DNA of 64,000 nucleotides, taken from the NCBI GenBank assembly GCA_934130085.1, contig CAKOXK010000006.1, positions 17,091-81,090 of the forward strand, in the 5' to 3' direction. The translations under genes and the position numbers were made by a program. The stretch comes from an uncultured Clostridia bacterium. Its GTDB lineage: Bacteria; Bacillota; Clostridia; TANB77; CAG-508. The notes below the pieces were generated by a model. That model saw only the letters and a list, made by a program, of their open reading frames with translations, was not told the DNA's origin and made no database searches. Below, in pieces: positions 27,399-35,494 of this stretch; the stretch's first letter is position 1, and each line of letters starts with the position of its first letter.

Positions 27399-29321
27399 TT
27401 ACGCAATTTCAAAATTAATTCTTCTTTGTTCTTTGTTTGCGTACTTAACTATAACATTAACTCTATCGCCTATTTTATAAACCTTCTTATTCTCCTTACC
27501 AATCGCAGTCTTGTTAATCTCATTATATATGTAAAAATCATCTTTCATTGACTCAAATCTAATAAGCCCCTCTATGGTATTATCAAGTTCAATAAAGATA
27601 CCAAAATTAGTAACTCCTGAAATAACGCCCGTGTATTCATTGCCAATTTTGTCTTCCATATATTCCGCTTTCTTCATAGCTTCACTTTCTCTTTCAGCCT
27701 TTGTTGCATTTTGCTCACAATCTGAAGAACTCTTTGCATACTTTATTGCCTTCTCTTTGTTCTTTTTCAAAAAAGACTTTGTAACATTATAATTATGCTC
27801 AATATAATAACTAATTATCCTATGTATGAAAAGATCAGGGTACCTTCTAATAGGTGATGTAAAATGACAGTAAAAATCACTTGCAATTCCAAAATGTCCT
27901 TTATTTTCAGCCTCATATCTAGCTATTTTCAAAGTATGGAGCAAAAGACTTGATACTATTTTTTCTTCACTTGTACCTTTTGATTCTTCAAGCACTTTTG
28001 AAAATGCAGATGGTTTAATATTATCTTTCTTGCCTTTAACCTTGTACCCAAAATTAAATAAACTCTTATTAAGCTCTTTAACCTTCTCTTCATCTGGCTT
28101 TTCATGAACCCTATAAATAAATGGTGCATCTAAATAATAAAAGGTTTCAGCAACAGTTTCATTAGCAGTAAGCATAAATTGCTCAACAATTTCATTTGCA
28201 AAATTAGTCTCATACGCTCTAATCTCAATTGGCTTGCCATCCTTGTCAAGAATAATCTCACTTTCAGGAATATCTAACGACAAATATCCATTTTTCAATC
28301 TTCTATTTTTCAAAATTAAGGCAAGCTCTTTCATATTCTCAAAATGCTCTATATAATTTTTGTTTTCTTTTAAAGCTCTTTCAACATATTCTTTCGTAAA
28401 AACTGATTTCGAAGCTGTATTTTCTTTTAATGTTTTAGCCTTTTTAGATTTTTTATTTTCTTTATTACTTTTTCCAACTTCTATTTCTGTAATTTTTTTA
28501 TTATCTTTTTTGTTTAATAAAATATTGCTTTCTTCTTTTATCGCATTCTCTTTTTCAATTAAAGCATATACATTATGATAGTTCATTCTTTTGGTAACAT
28601 TTATAATACTCTTTACAATATTCGAATCAATTACTTTTCCTTTTTTATCAATCCTCATTATAACTGATAAAGCATACCTATCTTCGTGTTGATTTAAACT
28701 ACAAACACCATTCGAAAGCTCCTTTGGAAGCATTGGAATGACCCTATCAAGCATATACACACTAGTTCCTCTAATTACAGCCTCTTTATCAAGCATCCCT
28801 CCGCTCTTCACATAATGGCTAACATCAGCAATATGCACATACAAAGTATATGTACCATCATCATTCTTATCAACCCCAACAGCATCATCTAAATCTTTTG
28901 CGTCTTCAGAATCAATTGTAAAGATTTCTTTATCTCTAAAATCAACTCTGCCCTTTGATGTAATCTTTTCTTTTGAGACAGATTTCGCCTCTTTTATAAC
29001 CTCCTTTGGAAATTCATTTTCCAAATTAAATTGCTTAATTATAGAAAGCATGTCCACTCCTGATTCATCAGCAAAACCAAGAATTTCTATAATTTTACCC
29101 TCTGCTTTCCTATTTTTTTGCGGATATTTTGTAATCTCGCATACAACCTTTTGATTATCCTTAGCCTTATTAAAATTAGATTTAGAAATAAAAATATCTT
29201 TTCCAATCTTCTTATCATCAGGAATAACAAAAGCAAAATTTCTACTCTTTTTAAAAGTACCAACCACTTGCTTAGGCATTTTTTCATCATTTACACTTTG
29301 ATTTTCTTTTACCATCTTCAT
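27399..29321 (-). CDS. rnr: Ribonuclease R
   Basis: RNase R is a processive 3'-to-5' exoribonuclease that degrades structured RNA. An OB cold-shock domain (KKSRNFAFVIPDD) leads to the RNB catalytic domain with DSEDAKDLDDAV (metal-binding Asp residues), HIADVSHYV and the later HFTSPIRRYPDL. A C-terminal S1 domain (YTGVISGVTNFGIFIEL) completes it. A Lys-rich insertion (about residues 270-310) interrupts the RNB domain. At 640 residues it lacks the N-terminal winged-helix region of longer homologues. GGAGG precedes the ATG. It follows secG on the same strand, a common Firmicutes order, but a terminator separates them. Confidence 0.95.
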   Translation of the reverse strand: MKMVKENQSVNDEKMPKQVVGTFKKSRNFAFVIPDDKKIGKDIFISKSNFNKAKDNQKVVCEITKYPQKNRKAEGKIIEILGFADESGVDMLSIIKQFNLENEFPKEVIKEAKSVSKEKITSKGRVDFRDKEIFTIDSEDAKDLDDAVGVDKNDDGTYTLYVHIADVSHYVKSGGMLDKEAVIRGTSVYMLDRVIPMLPKELSNGVCSLNQHEDRYALSVIMRIDKKGKVIDSNIVKSIINVTKRMNYHNVYALIEKENAIKEESNILLNKKDNKKITEIEVGKSNKENKKSKKAKTLKENTASKSVFTKEYVERALKENKNYIEHFENMKELALILKNRRLKNGYLSLDIPESEIILDKDGKPIEIRAYETNFANEIVEQFMLTANETVAETFYYLDAPFIYRVHEKPDEEKVKELNKSLFNFGYKVKGKKDNIKPSAFSKVLEESKGTSEEKIVSSLLLHTLKIARYEAENKGHFGIASDFYCHFTSPIRRYPDLFIHRIISYYIEHNYNVTKSFLKKNKEKAIKYAKSSSDCEQNATKAERESEAMKKAEYMEDKIGNEYTGVISGVTNFGIFIELDNTIEGLIRFESMKDDFYIYNEINKTAIGKENKKVYKIGDRVNVIVKYANKEQRRINFEIA

Positions 29322-29370
29322 TAATTCACCTCCCTATGACTTAAACTAATTAAATGCTTACTTTCATGCT

Positions 29371-29402
29371 AAAAAAGGAATGCTCTAAAAAGCATTCCTT
29401 TT
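29371..29402 (-). terminator. Terminator of secG
   Basis: AAAAGGAATGCT (29373-29384) pairs perfectly with AGCATTCCTTTT (29391-29402) around a 6-base loop. The minus transcript continues with a run of U. Confidence 0.9.
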
Positions 29403-29417
29403 AGTATTCTCATTCTA

Positions 29418-29672
29418 CTAAAATATATAGCATACTGCTGTTGTAGCAACTGTAGCTATAGCAAATAAAATTCCACAAATTATAGTTCTTTTCTGAACCT
29501 TTCCAGCCTTAGTTCTACTCTTGTTTTTCTCAAAATACTTATTTGCATGTGGGTTTTCATAAGTATCTTCGATAGAATTTGCGCTATCTTTAGTTTGGAA
29601 TGTTGTTATTAAAATTAATGCTACACATATTATGATATATACAATTAATAATATTTTCTTAAATACTTCCAT
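29418..29672 (-). CDS. secG: Preprotein translocase subunit SecG
   Basis: SecG is the small non-essential subunit of the SecYEG channel. The 84-residue protein starts MEVFKKILLIVYIIICVAL (helix 1), has a polar loop with FQTKDSANSI and FEKNKSRTKAGKVQKRT, and ends with a second helix. The K-x-R-T segment before helix 2 is typical. The ATG at 29672 follows GAGGAG; the longer frame to 29693 is not supported. Its place upstream of rnr matches many Firmicutes. Confidence 0.88.
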   Translation of the reverse strand: MEVFKKILLIVYIIICVALILITTFQTKDSANSIEDTYENPHANKYFEKNKSRTKAGKVQKRTIICGILFAIATVATTAVCYIF

Positions 29673-29750
29673 TTTAAACTCCTCAGTGAACATATAAGTT
29701 CTTCTTTTAATGACCTAATAAGTTTATCATATAAATTAATAAAAATCAAG

Positions 29751-29777
29751 GAGTTGTAAAGAAAATCTTTACAACTC
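29751..29777 (-). terminator. Terminator of the 29840 pilin-like gene
   Basis: GAGTTGTAAAGA and TCTTTACAACTC form a perfect 12-bp stem with a 3-base loop. The minus transcript continues CTTGATTTTTATT. Confidence 0.85.
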
Positions 29778-29839
29778 GCGATAGATTTATTCCATCTTAA
29801 TTTTCTTAATTAGCTGATGAATTCAAATTTACATTTCAA

Positions 29840-31532
29840 TTAAATTAATGTTACCCTCATTCCAGTACTATATACACTATCTCCATTATTTCTTCCATAG
29901 TGGAACAATCCTGCAGCCTTGTTATGCCACCACAATCCTCCTCTATGACTGAATGGGTAATCACCAACAATGTAATCTGAAGTGTCATTATACCAAGAAT
30001 TTTTTCCTGTTCCATCTGATGAGGTTTCATAAATTGCATCACCATATATTTTTGCATTATTTGAATAATTACTTCTGCTATTATCATCATACGATGAATC
30101 TGCATTTTCCTTAAAAACATAAGCAGTTGCATATTTAGTACTCTTGCCTTTTGCTTCGATCAGCGTCTTTCCATAATCATCTAAGCTTTCACTGCCATTA
30201 TAAATATATCCCGCCGTTCTTTCTGTTTCTCCTCCGCTCATATCGTATATGCCATATACATTTCCAGTTGTTGATGAGCTTTTTCCTTCATCAATATTCG
30301 TATCATTCCATTCGTTTCTATTACTATTATATCCCGTTCCTGCATATACATTATTGTCGTCATCTACAAAGTTCTTACTATTTGCGGCTATATCCGTTGA
30401 ATAAAGCCCATATTTACTTTTACTTAAATAAGCTACTGCTCCCCACTCACTATTTTTCATCAAATGACTGTCAGTGTCTGATTCCAAACCATAAATATTT
30501 CCTTCAGAAGCAATCTTTCTTCCTAATGCATAAGCATCATTTGTATTAATATAATTCATTGAATAGCTTGATCCTTGAAAAGTAGGATATTTTATTGATG
30601 TTTTATTGCTTCCATATTCCTTATCAACACAATTTCTAGCAGGCATGTATCCATCACCAGTCGCACCTTCATGAGTCTTTTTATATAACGAATTTGGTGC
30701 CCAGACTTCATTCTGAGAATAATATGTACCACTCGATATATTAAATTTCTCTTCAGAAACATTCGCCTTTACTTTGCTCGTATCTGCCTTCATTGCATAT
30801 GCTGCTTCAAACTTTGCGACCCAAATTCCTGTTATTTCAGAATCCCAGCCACCATTTCTAAATTCTATGTCATTTGAGCTTTCATTTGTAAACGCAGGAT
30901 GGACGGTCCATCCAGTAGTAGTATCTATCGTGTCATCTTTGCTGCGGCATCTTTTAGTATCTGAACATATTTTTCCATTTTCATTAACATACGAATCTGT
31001 TGTTCCCGCCAAAAAGACAATATCTGTTGTTCCTTTTTGCTCAGTATCAGATGTATTAGGTTTATTTATTCTATAAGCATAACGTGGAATCCATACCCAT
31101 AAGCTTCCATCTTCAGTTCTTGCATTTGCCCACTTTTTTTCATTATAATTGTACCATTCCGAATCATCTTCTGACGTTTCAACAGTCTTAAATTTATTGG
31201 TATTATTTCCATCAGTAACAAATTTTACTGGTGTCATCCCTTGCTTTAAATTTGGAGCATTTACATTTTGTTCAGAATTAAACTTTTCAGTTGCCTCTAA
31301 TTCCGTCATATCCATTGTTTCTTCATGACTTCCAATAGCTGTATTTTCTTTTTCTGTTGCCACTCTATATGTATTTGCCGCATTTTTTGCTCTTCCAAAT
31401 ATTCCAGAACCTGACGTAGCCATTCCTATTGTTACTCCGTGCTAATATTAAAAGAATTATTATTGTTATAACAAGTGCTACTAAAGTTATGCCCTTTTCT
31501 TGCAATTTAAATTTTAAAATATCTTTCTTCAT
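29840..31532 (-). CDS. Pilin-like surface protein with formylglycine-enzyme/C-type-lectin-like end, interrupted by an in-frame CGGA
   Basis: From the ATG at 31532 the minus strand encodes MKKDILKFKLQEKG then ITLVALVITIIILLILA, a prepilin-type signal and helix 1. One extra C at 31439 then breaks the frame: GCA-C-GGA-GTA. Reading CGGA as glycine gives LILAGVTIGMATSGSG, the usual continuation of such helices, and a 563-residue protein. The remainder is an extracellular domain with ends typical of the formylglycine-generating-enzyme/C-type-lectin fold (GGWDSEITGIWVAKFEAAY; RGGLWWHN, GMRVTLI). Without reading the quadruplet the signal helix and the extracellular domain would never be joined. The +5 Glu of classic pilins is Ala. 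A terminator follows. Function is unknown, possibly adhesion. Confidence 0.8.
31436..31439 (-). other. Candidate quadruplet codon CGGA (Gly) in the pilin-like gene
   Basis: The frame reads ATA TTA GCA CGGA GTA ACA ATA. Glycine 32 falls at the position where related prepilins (including the paralogue at 10287, LLTLAGITM) have LxLAG. Triplet reading of CGG would leave the domain downstream untranslated in its proper frame. Confidence 0.7.
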
Positions 31533-31918
31533 TCTCTTTTTTTGTATAGTTTTAACTCTAACTATACTTTTTCTCCTTTTTTTAGTTTCAATATTAAGAT
31601 ATACTTTTAAAACTCATAATGCAAGAACATTAATAAAATGTTATCTTTATGTATTCCAAATATAGTTTTAATCTTGACTTTTCATCATAATTGTATGATT
31701 TCATAAAGAAAATTATATACAGTCGAAATTTTTATAAAAAAAGTCAAGTAGATTATTCTAATTATTAAAAATCTGTTTAAATACAACTCTAATTGTGATA
31801 TAATCTTGATTGTAGTATATGAAATTATTAAATATTTTATAAAAATAAAAGTCCTTTGCAATAATGCATAAAGATAAGATGCATAATTTGCAGAATATTT
31901 TACTGGAGGTGTAATTTA
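31533..31918. other. Intergenic region before tsaC
   Basis: This 386-base A+T-rich stretch holds no gene I can support. An extended -10 promoter for tsaC (31776-31804) is the only candidate signal. GCATAATGCATAAAG-like repeats of ATGCATAA near 31864-31886 form a short inverted pattern of unknown meaning. Confidence 0.5.
31776..31804 (+). promoter_or_regulatory. Probable tsaC promoter (extended -10)
   Basis: TTTAAA (31776-31781), a 17-base spacer and TATAAT (31799-31804), preceded by TGA to give an extended -10. The -35 is weak. Confidence 0.5.
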
Positions 31919-32533
31919 ATGAAAAGATATAGTCAGAATGAAACAAGCAAATTAGCTGAAATCTTAAAGAATGATGGTGTAATCAGTGTGCCAACTGATA
32001 CTGTTTTTGGCGTTTGCGCACGAATAGCATCAAAAAAAGCACATGATAAGCTTGCAGAAGTGAAAAATCGACCACACAGCAAATTGTTCCCTGTAATGTG
32101 TGCTGATGAAGAACAAATAAAAAGCATTGCAGTTGTAAATGATATAGCTGAATGTTTAATTCAAAAATTTATGCCAGGCCCTATCACTTTAATCTTACAA
32201 AAAAAGCCTGATCTTCCTGAATATGTGAACAATGGAGAAGATACAATTGCAATAAGAATGGCAACATCAAAGCCCGTTGAAGATTTAATAAGAAAAACTG
32301 GTTGTCCATTATTTATGAGCAGTGCCAATCAAAGCGGAGAACCTACATGTACATCTTTAGATGAAATAGAAAAAGCGTGCCCAAAGCTAGACGGAATGAT
32401 GGAAGGAAAAGTATCTTTTGGCAAAGGAAGCACCATAGTTGACTGCACATCTGATAATATAAAAATTGTAAGAGAAGGTCCTATATCACTAGAACAAATA
32501 CTTGAAGTATTAAAAAATAGTCTAAAACATTAA
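31919..32533 (+). CDS. tsaC: L-threonylcarbamoyladenylate synthase (TsaC/Sua5/YrdC family)
   Basis: This enzyme makes threonylcarbamoyl-AMP for the universal t6A37 modification of ANN-decoding tRNAs. The 204-residue single YrdC domain has the signature VISVPTDTVFGVCA, the KxR(x)2SK nucleotide motif as KNRPHSK, PGPITLIL and SSANQSGEP. It is the short TsaC type without the Sua5 C-terminal domain. GGAGGTG precedes the ATG. It is monocistronic with its own terminator. Confidence 0.95.
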   Translation: MKRYSQNETSKLAEILKNDGVISVPTDTVFGVCARIASKKAHDKLAEVKNRPHSKLFPVMCADEEQIKSIAVVNDIAECLIQKFMPGPITLILQKKPDLPEYVNNGEDTIAIRMATSKPVEDLIRKTGCPLFMSSANQSGEPTCTSLDEIEKACPKLDGMMEGKVSFGKGSTIVDCTSDNIKIVREGPISLEQILEVLKNSLKH

Positions 32534-32552
32534 AATTCTAGACTATCTTTTT
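32517..32552 (+). terminator. Terminator of tsaC
   Basis: ATAGTCTA (32517-32524) pairs with TAGACTAT (32539-32546) and is followed by CTTTTT. The stop codon is in the loop. Confidence 0.8.
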
Positions 32553-32625
32553 ATTGACTTAAAATATTATCAAATTGTTGTATAAATGTCTCCGTATATT
32601 TTATTGTATATTTATGCTTTGCCAT
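32551..32625 (-). pseudogene. Truncated RelE/ParE-like toxin (N-terminal remnant)
   Basis: The open frame encodes only 24 residues, beginning MAKHKYTIKYTETFIQQF and stopping after LSQ. This looks like the first beta-strand and helix of a RelE/ParE-type toxin, normally about 90-100 residues. Its ATG overlaps the 3' end of the antitoxin gene, the arrangement usual for such operons. The rest of the toxin is absent, replaced by the end of tsaC and its terminator. The toxin is therefore almost certainly dead. Confidence 0.6.
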
Positions 32626-32782
32626 CTAGTGTCCTCCTAGCCATATTCTTAAATTCCTCATGTGAGTAATATTTAGTTTTTGTTTTTTTAGCTTCTTTTT
32701 CAGCTTCGTCTAGGGCATTCTCGATGTACTCTTCATATTCTTTTTCATTAATTAAATTAAAATATTTTTTCAAAATTTTCAC
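32612..32782 (-). CDS. Antitoxin of a degenerate type II toxin-antitoxin pair
   Basis: A 56-residue acidic/basic protein, read from a GTG at 32782 (a TTG nine bases further in is an alternative). It contains EKEYEEYIENALDEAEKEAK and ends SHEEFKNMARRTLDGKA, the pattern of RelB/DinJ-like antitoxin C-termini (YSHEE...R). The gene overlaps the toxin remnant by 14 bases. The N-terminal DNA-binding part is shorter than usual, so this too may be decayed. A palindromic operator and promoter lie upstream and a near copy of that region sits at 40784-40836. Confidence 0.55.
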   Translation of the reverse strand: MKILKKYFNLINEKEYEEYIENALDEAEKEAKKTKTKYYSHEEFKNMARRTLDGKA

Positions 32783-32836
32783 ACCCTTTACGTTGGAGCG
32801 AACGTCGTAGTTATTTACAACTTTTTTCTCTTAACG

Positions 32837-32893
32837 ATTGATACAAATATCAATCAATTTTCTTTATTATATCATTTTCTTAATAAAATACAA
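32837..32893 (-). promoter_or_regulatory. Promoter and palindromic operator of the toxin-antitoxin locus
   Basis: On the minus strand TTGTAT (32888-32893), a 16-base spacer and TATAAT (32866-32871) precede the palindrome ATTGATA-N4-TATCAAT (32837-32854). The palindrome is a likely binding site for the antitoxin. The operator and about 35 further bases downstream are repeated in opposite orientation at 40784-40836. Confidence 0.65.
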
Positions 32894-32984
32894 TACAAAT
32901 AATTAAAAAATTATATTTTTTAAATTTAGAGCAAAAAAAGAACCCTCTTTTGAGGGAAAGAAAATAATTTCTTTTTGAAGTTCC

Positions 32985-33371
32985 TTACTTAATCATAATA
33001 TAAGGAACGCCACCAGGCAGAACAGCCCACATTTCTCTCGGCATGCAGTATTCCATAAAATTCAAGCCAATTGCCATAACAATCAACTGCTCACATACTC
33101 TGTGTTCACCAGTCCATTGCTCGCCATCCTTGGTTGTACAGAAATTCAAGAAAGTGTATCCTTCTTTAAATTCCTCTGGCAATTCGGCGAGCAGAGCAGT
33201 CACAAGTTCACGCTTTTCCTCGAGTCTTTGAGGGTGGAGTCCAAACATACTGGTAATGCCTTCTACTTTTACATGGTTGGTAGTGTCCTCGCCTTCTTTA
33301 AAAAGGCAGTCCATAAAAGCATTCCGTGTCAGTTCGGACATGTTAGATGCTGTAACATTGATGTTTTCCAT
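32985..33371 (-). CDS. Accessory-element protein of unknown function
   Basis: A 128-residue soluble protein beginning MENINVTASNMSELTRNAF and containing YTFLNFCTTKDGEQWTGEH and PREMWAVLPGGVPY. I recognise the type from mobile elements of Clostridiales but know no function. AGGAGG precedes the ATG. Codon use is visibly richer in G+C than neighbours (CTG, GGC, ACG), a sign of recent transfer. Codon 16 is an in-frame CGG followed by A (33323-33326), yet the frame continues. It is therefore the one CGGA in the window that does not coincide with a frame break. If read as a quadruplet, the product would stop after some 18 more codons. Confidence 0.7.
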   Translation of the reverse strand: MENINVTASNMSELTRNAFMDCLFKEGEDTTNHVKVEGITSMFGLHPQRLEEKRELVTALLAELPEEFKEGYTFLNFCTTKDGEQWTGEHRVCEQLIVMAIGLNFMEYCMPREMWAVLPGGVPYIMIK

Positions 33372-33542
33372 AATTATTCCTCCTAGTTTTTAAATTTGTT
33401 ACCAGATTTTCAGTAACAATTGTTAATTTAGTACATTTATTATATTTCGCTGTACTCACGAATACTAAATATATTATACTACAATTTTACATAAAATGCA
33501 AATTTAAACCTTTTACTACCTATCTAAATCAAACATTTTTTA

Positions 33543-33845
33543 CTAGATCCATGTTATACAATTAAACAAATACATTGCAATTTTATTTTGTTCTGTTGCA
33601 TTCATTTCCATAAGCTTAGCCATTGCAAAAGTTATAAGAGGATATTTATTGAAATTTATAATAGTAGTTCTATATTCTTCATCTATACTTTTTAGCATAT
33701 TATCAAATTTTTCATAATTTTCTTTAGTATTATAGATAAGACCTGACCATTCGCTTTTACTCATACATATAGCTAATCTCAATTTATCCTTTTTATCCAT
33801 ATCATTTATCATATCTATTAAATATTTAACTTTTTCATTTTCCAT
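33543..33845 (-). CDS. Small protein of unknown function next to the relaxase
   Basis: A 100-residue mostly helical protein (MENEKVKYLIDMINDMDK...), not recognised. The ATG at 33845 lies nine bases after GGAGG; a TTG two codons upstream is less likely. It follows the MobV gene by 17 bases and is probably in the same operon, so it may be an accessory mobilisation or maintenance protein. Confidence 0.65.
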   Translation of the reverse strand: MENEKVKYLIDMINDMDKKDKLRLAICMSKSEWSGLIYNTKENYEKFDNMLKSIDEEYRTTIINFNKYPLITFAMAKLMEMNATEQNKIAMYLFNCITWI

Positions 33846-33862
33846 ATCCAATTACCTCCATA

Positions 33863-35248
33863 TTAAAATCTAGTATCATTTTTCTTTTTATCTTTTAAAT
33901 TAGCTATTTCATCTGTTGTTTTAACTCTTCGCTTTACATTATTTGCTATTTCATTATCGTTATCATCAAAAATACCCTTTTTATATAAATCATCACTAAT
34001 ATATTTATAATGTTCATCTTTATCAAATCCAATTTTATTTTGAAAATGTTTCATTAAGCTATGCCAAAATCCTTTGAATTTCTGCAATTCTTGTTTAAGT
34101 TTTTCTTTTTCAGTTTGTAATTTGCCTATAACTTTATCTTTAAGTGATAATTCACTTTTTAAATTTCTTATTTCATTATCTTTTAGTTCTATTTCATATT
34201 TAAGTGAACGATTTTCTTTTTCTATTTCAAAAGCAAAATGTTCAAAATCCTTAATTGCCATATTTAAGTCATTTACACTTCTTACTGTCTGAGTTATATC
34301 TTTTACATTTTTAGTATAATTTTTGATTTTCTGGACATCCTCGTTTGAAATAACCATATTATTTTTGTTTAATTTAGTAGGTTTCAAACTGTCTAAAATT
34401 TTATCTATATCTTTGCTTGTATTATCAAGTTTTTTCGTTTGATTATTCGCTTTTTCAAGCTTTTGTTCTTTCTGTTTTAGCTGTTTCTTTATTTCTCTAT
34501 AATTTCCCATATCTTTAACATTTATATCTTGATTTCTGCCTTTTTGCTTTTCTTTTAGTTTAAAATCCATATCATAGAACTTATTAAAAGACTTTATACA
34601 AGCATTTCTCATTTTATCTTGTATTTGTGTTAGTGTGTTTTTAGTAAATAACTTTGATTTTACTACTTGTTTTTTCATTCCTCTTTTACAATCATAAGAA
34701 ACTGGAATACCTACAATGTGCATATGGGGAGAAACTTCATCAAAGTGTATTGTTGCATTTGCTATCTTAAAATCTGGTACAATTTTAATTAAATCCTTTA
34801 CTTGCTCATTATATACATCAACCATTTTAAATCTATATCTTTCGTTTTTATCATTCCAAAAGTCCATATCTCCAAGTTCTATTATAATTTCACACGCAAT
34901 ATCATTTTGAGATTTACATACTTTTTTGAAATAGTCTTTGATTTTTCTATCTTCACGAGTTTGTTTATTATTATATTCAATTCGTGCTTCTTCAAATTGT
35001 TCTAAATATAGTTCTTTAACATCATTTACAATATCATCTGTTCCATAAATTGTTCTAATTAACTCTCTTTGATTATCATAATCTCTTAAATTGTGTTTAT
35101 TAACATCTGATAAATCTTTCGCATTTTGAATTGCATTATTAGATAAGGAAGTAGTACCAGATACATTTTCTTTTGCAACTTTCTTTGCTAATTTACTTTT
35201 ATTTTTATCACTACCTAAGTGAAAAGAATATGCTAATTCTTGCTCCAT
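33863..35248 (-). CDS. MobV family relaxase (plasmid mobilisation, Pre/Mob type)
   Basis: MobV relaxases nick oriT and pilot single-stranded DNA during mobilisation. The N-terminal domain starts MEQELAYSFHLGSDKNKS. The metal-binding triad is in HFDEVSPHMHIVGIPV (HxDE..PHxH), the MobV hallmark. A long coiled-coil region (about residues 245-410) forms the C-terminal half. Length 461 is in range. The ATG at 35248 is preceded by AAAGGAGGG; a longer frame upstream is not supported. Inverted repeats directly upstream make a candidate oriT. With the serine recombinase it marks an integrative mobilisable element. Confidence 0.88.
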   Translation of the reverse strand: MEQELAYSFHLGSDKNKSKLAKKVAKENVSGTTSLSNNAIQNAKDLSDVNKHNLRDYDNQRELIRTIYGTDDIVNDVKELYLEQFEEARIEYNNKQTREDRKIKDYFKKVCKSQNDIACEIIIELGDMDFWNDKNERYRFKMVDVYNEQVKDLIKIVPDFKIANATIHFDEVSPHMHIVGIPVSYDCKRGMKKQVVKSKLFTKNTLTQIQDKMRNACIKSFNKFYDMDFKLKEKQKGRNQDINVKDMGNYREIKKQLKQKEQKLEKANNQTKKLDNTSKDIDKILDSLKPTKLNKNNMVISNEDVQKIKNYTKNVKDITQTVRSVNDLNMAIKDFEHFAFEIEKENRSLKYEIELKDNEIRNLKSELSLKDKVIGKLQTEKEKLKQELQKFKGFWHSLMKHFQNKIGFDKDEHYKYISDDLYKKGIFDDNDNEIANNVKRRVKTTDEIANLKDKKKNDTRF

Positions 35249-35299
35249 AAAATCCCTCCTTTGAATTTTCTTCGTAGCATAGGACTTTGGCTTTGCCAT

Positions 35300-35450
35300 A
35301 AGTCCTAACCCCCTATATGTTATGACATACTATCATAACATGGGGGCTCTGCGAGGCAATAAATTTTATCTCACAGAGCTAAAATTTATCAAATTAACTC
35401 GCTACAAAATTTATATTTGCTAATCGCAAATACAAATTTGTTCTCGTTAG
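35300..35450. other. Candidate oriT upstream of the MobV gene
   Basis: The region contains a cluster of inverted repeats: CCCCC(TAT)ATGTTATGA against TCATAACATGGGGG (35311-35345), GCTCTG against CAGAGC (near 35346-35380), and AAATTTATATTTGC against GCAAATACAAATTT (near 35407-35442). MobV elements usually carry oriT, a hairpin cluster just upstream of the mob gene. The nick site itself cannot be pinpointed. Confidence 0.5.
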
Positions 35451-35494
35451 TTTGTTGTTGCAACATAGTAGGTATATTTATATAGTTGCAACAA

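Noticed and set aside
31758..31946. Small minus-strand gene of 62 codons before tsaC
   Set aside because: It overlaps the tsaC promoter and start, lacks a ribosome-binding site and has an unlikely composition (Cys, Phe, Tyr-rich). It is treated as a chance frame.
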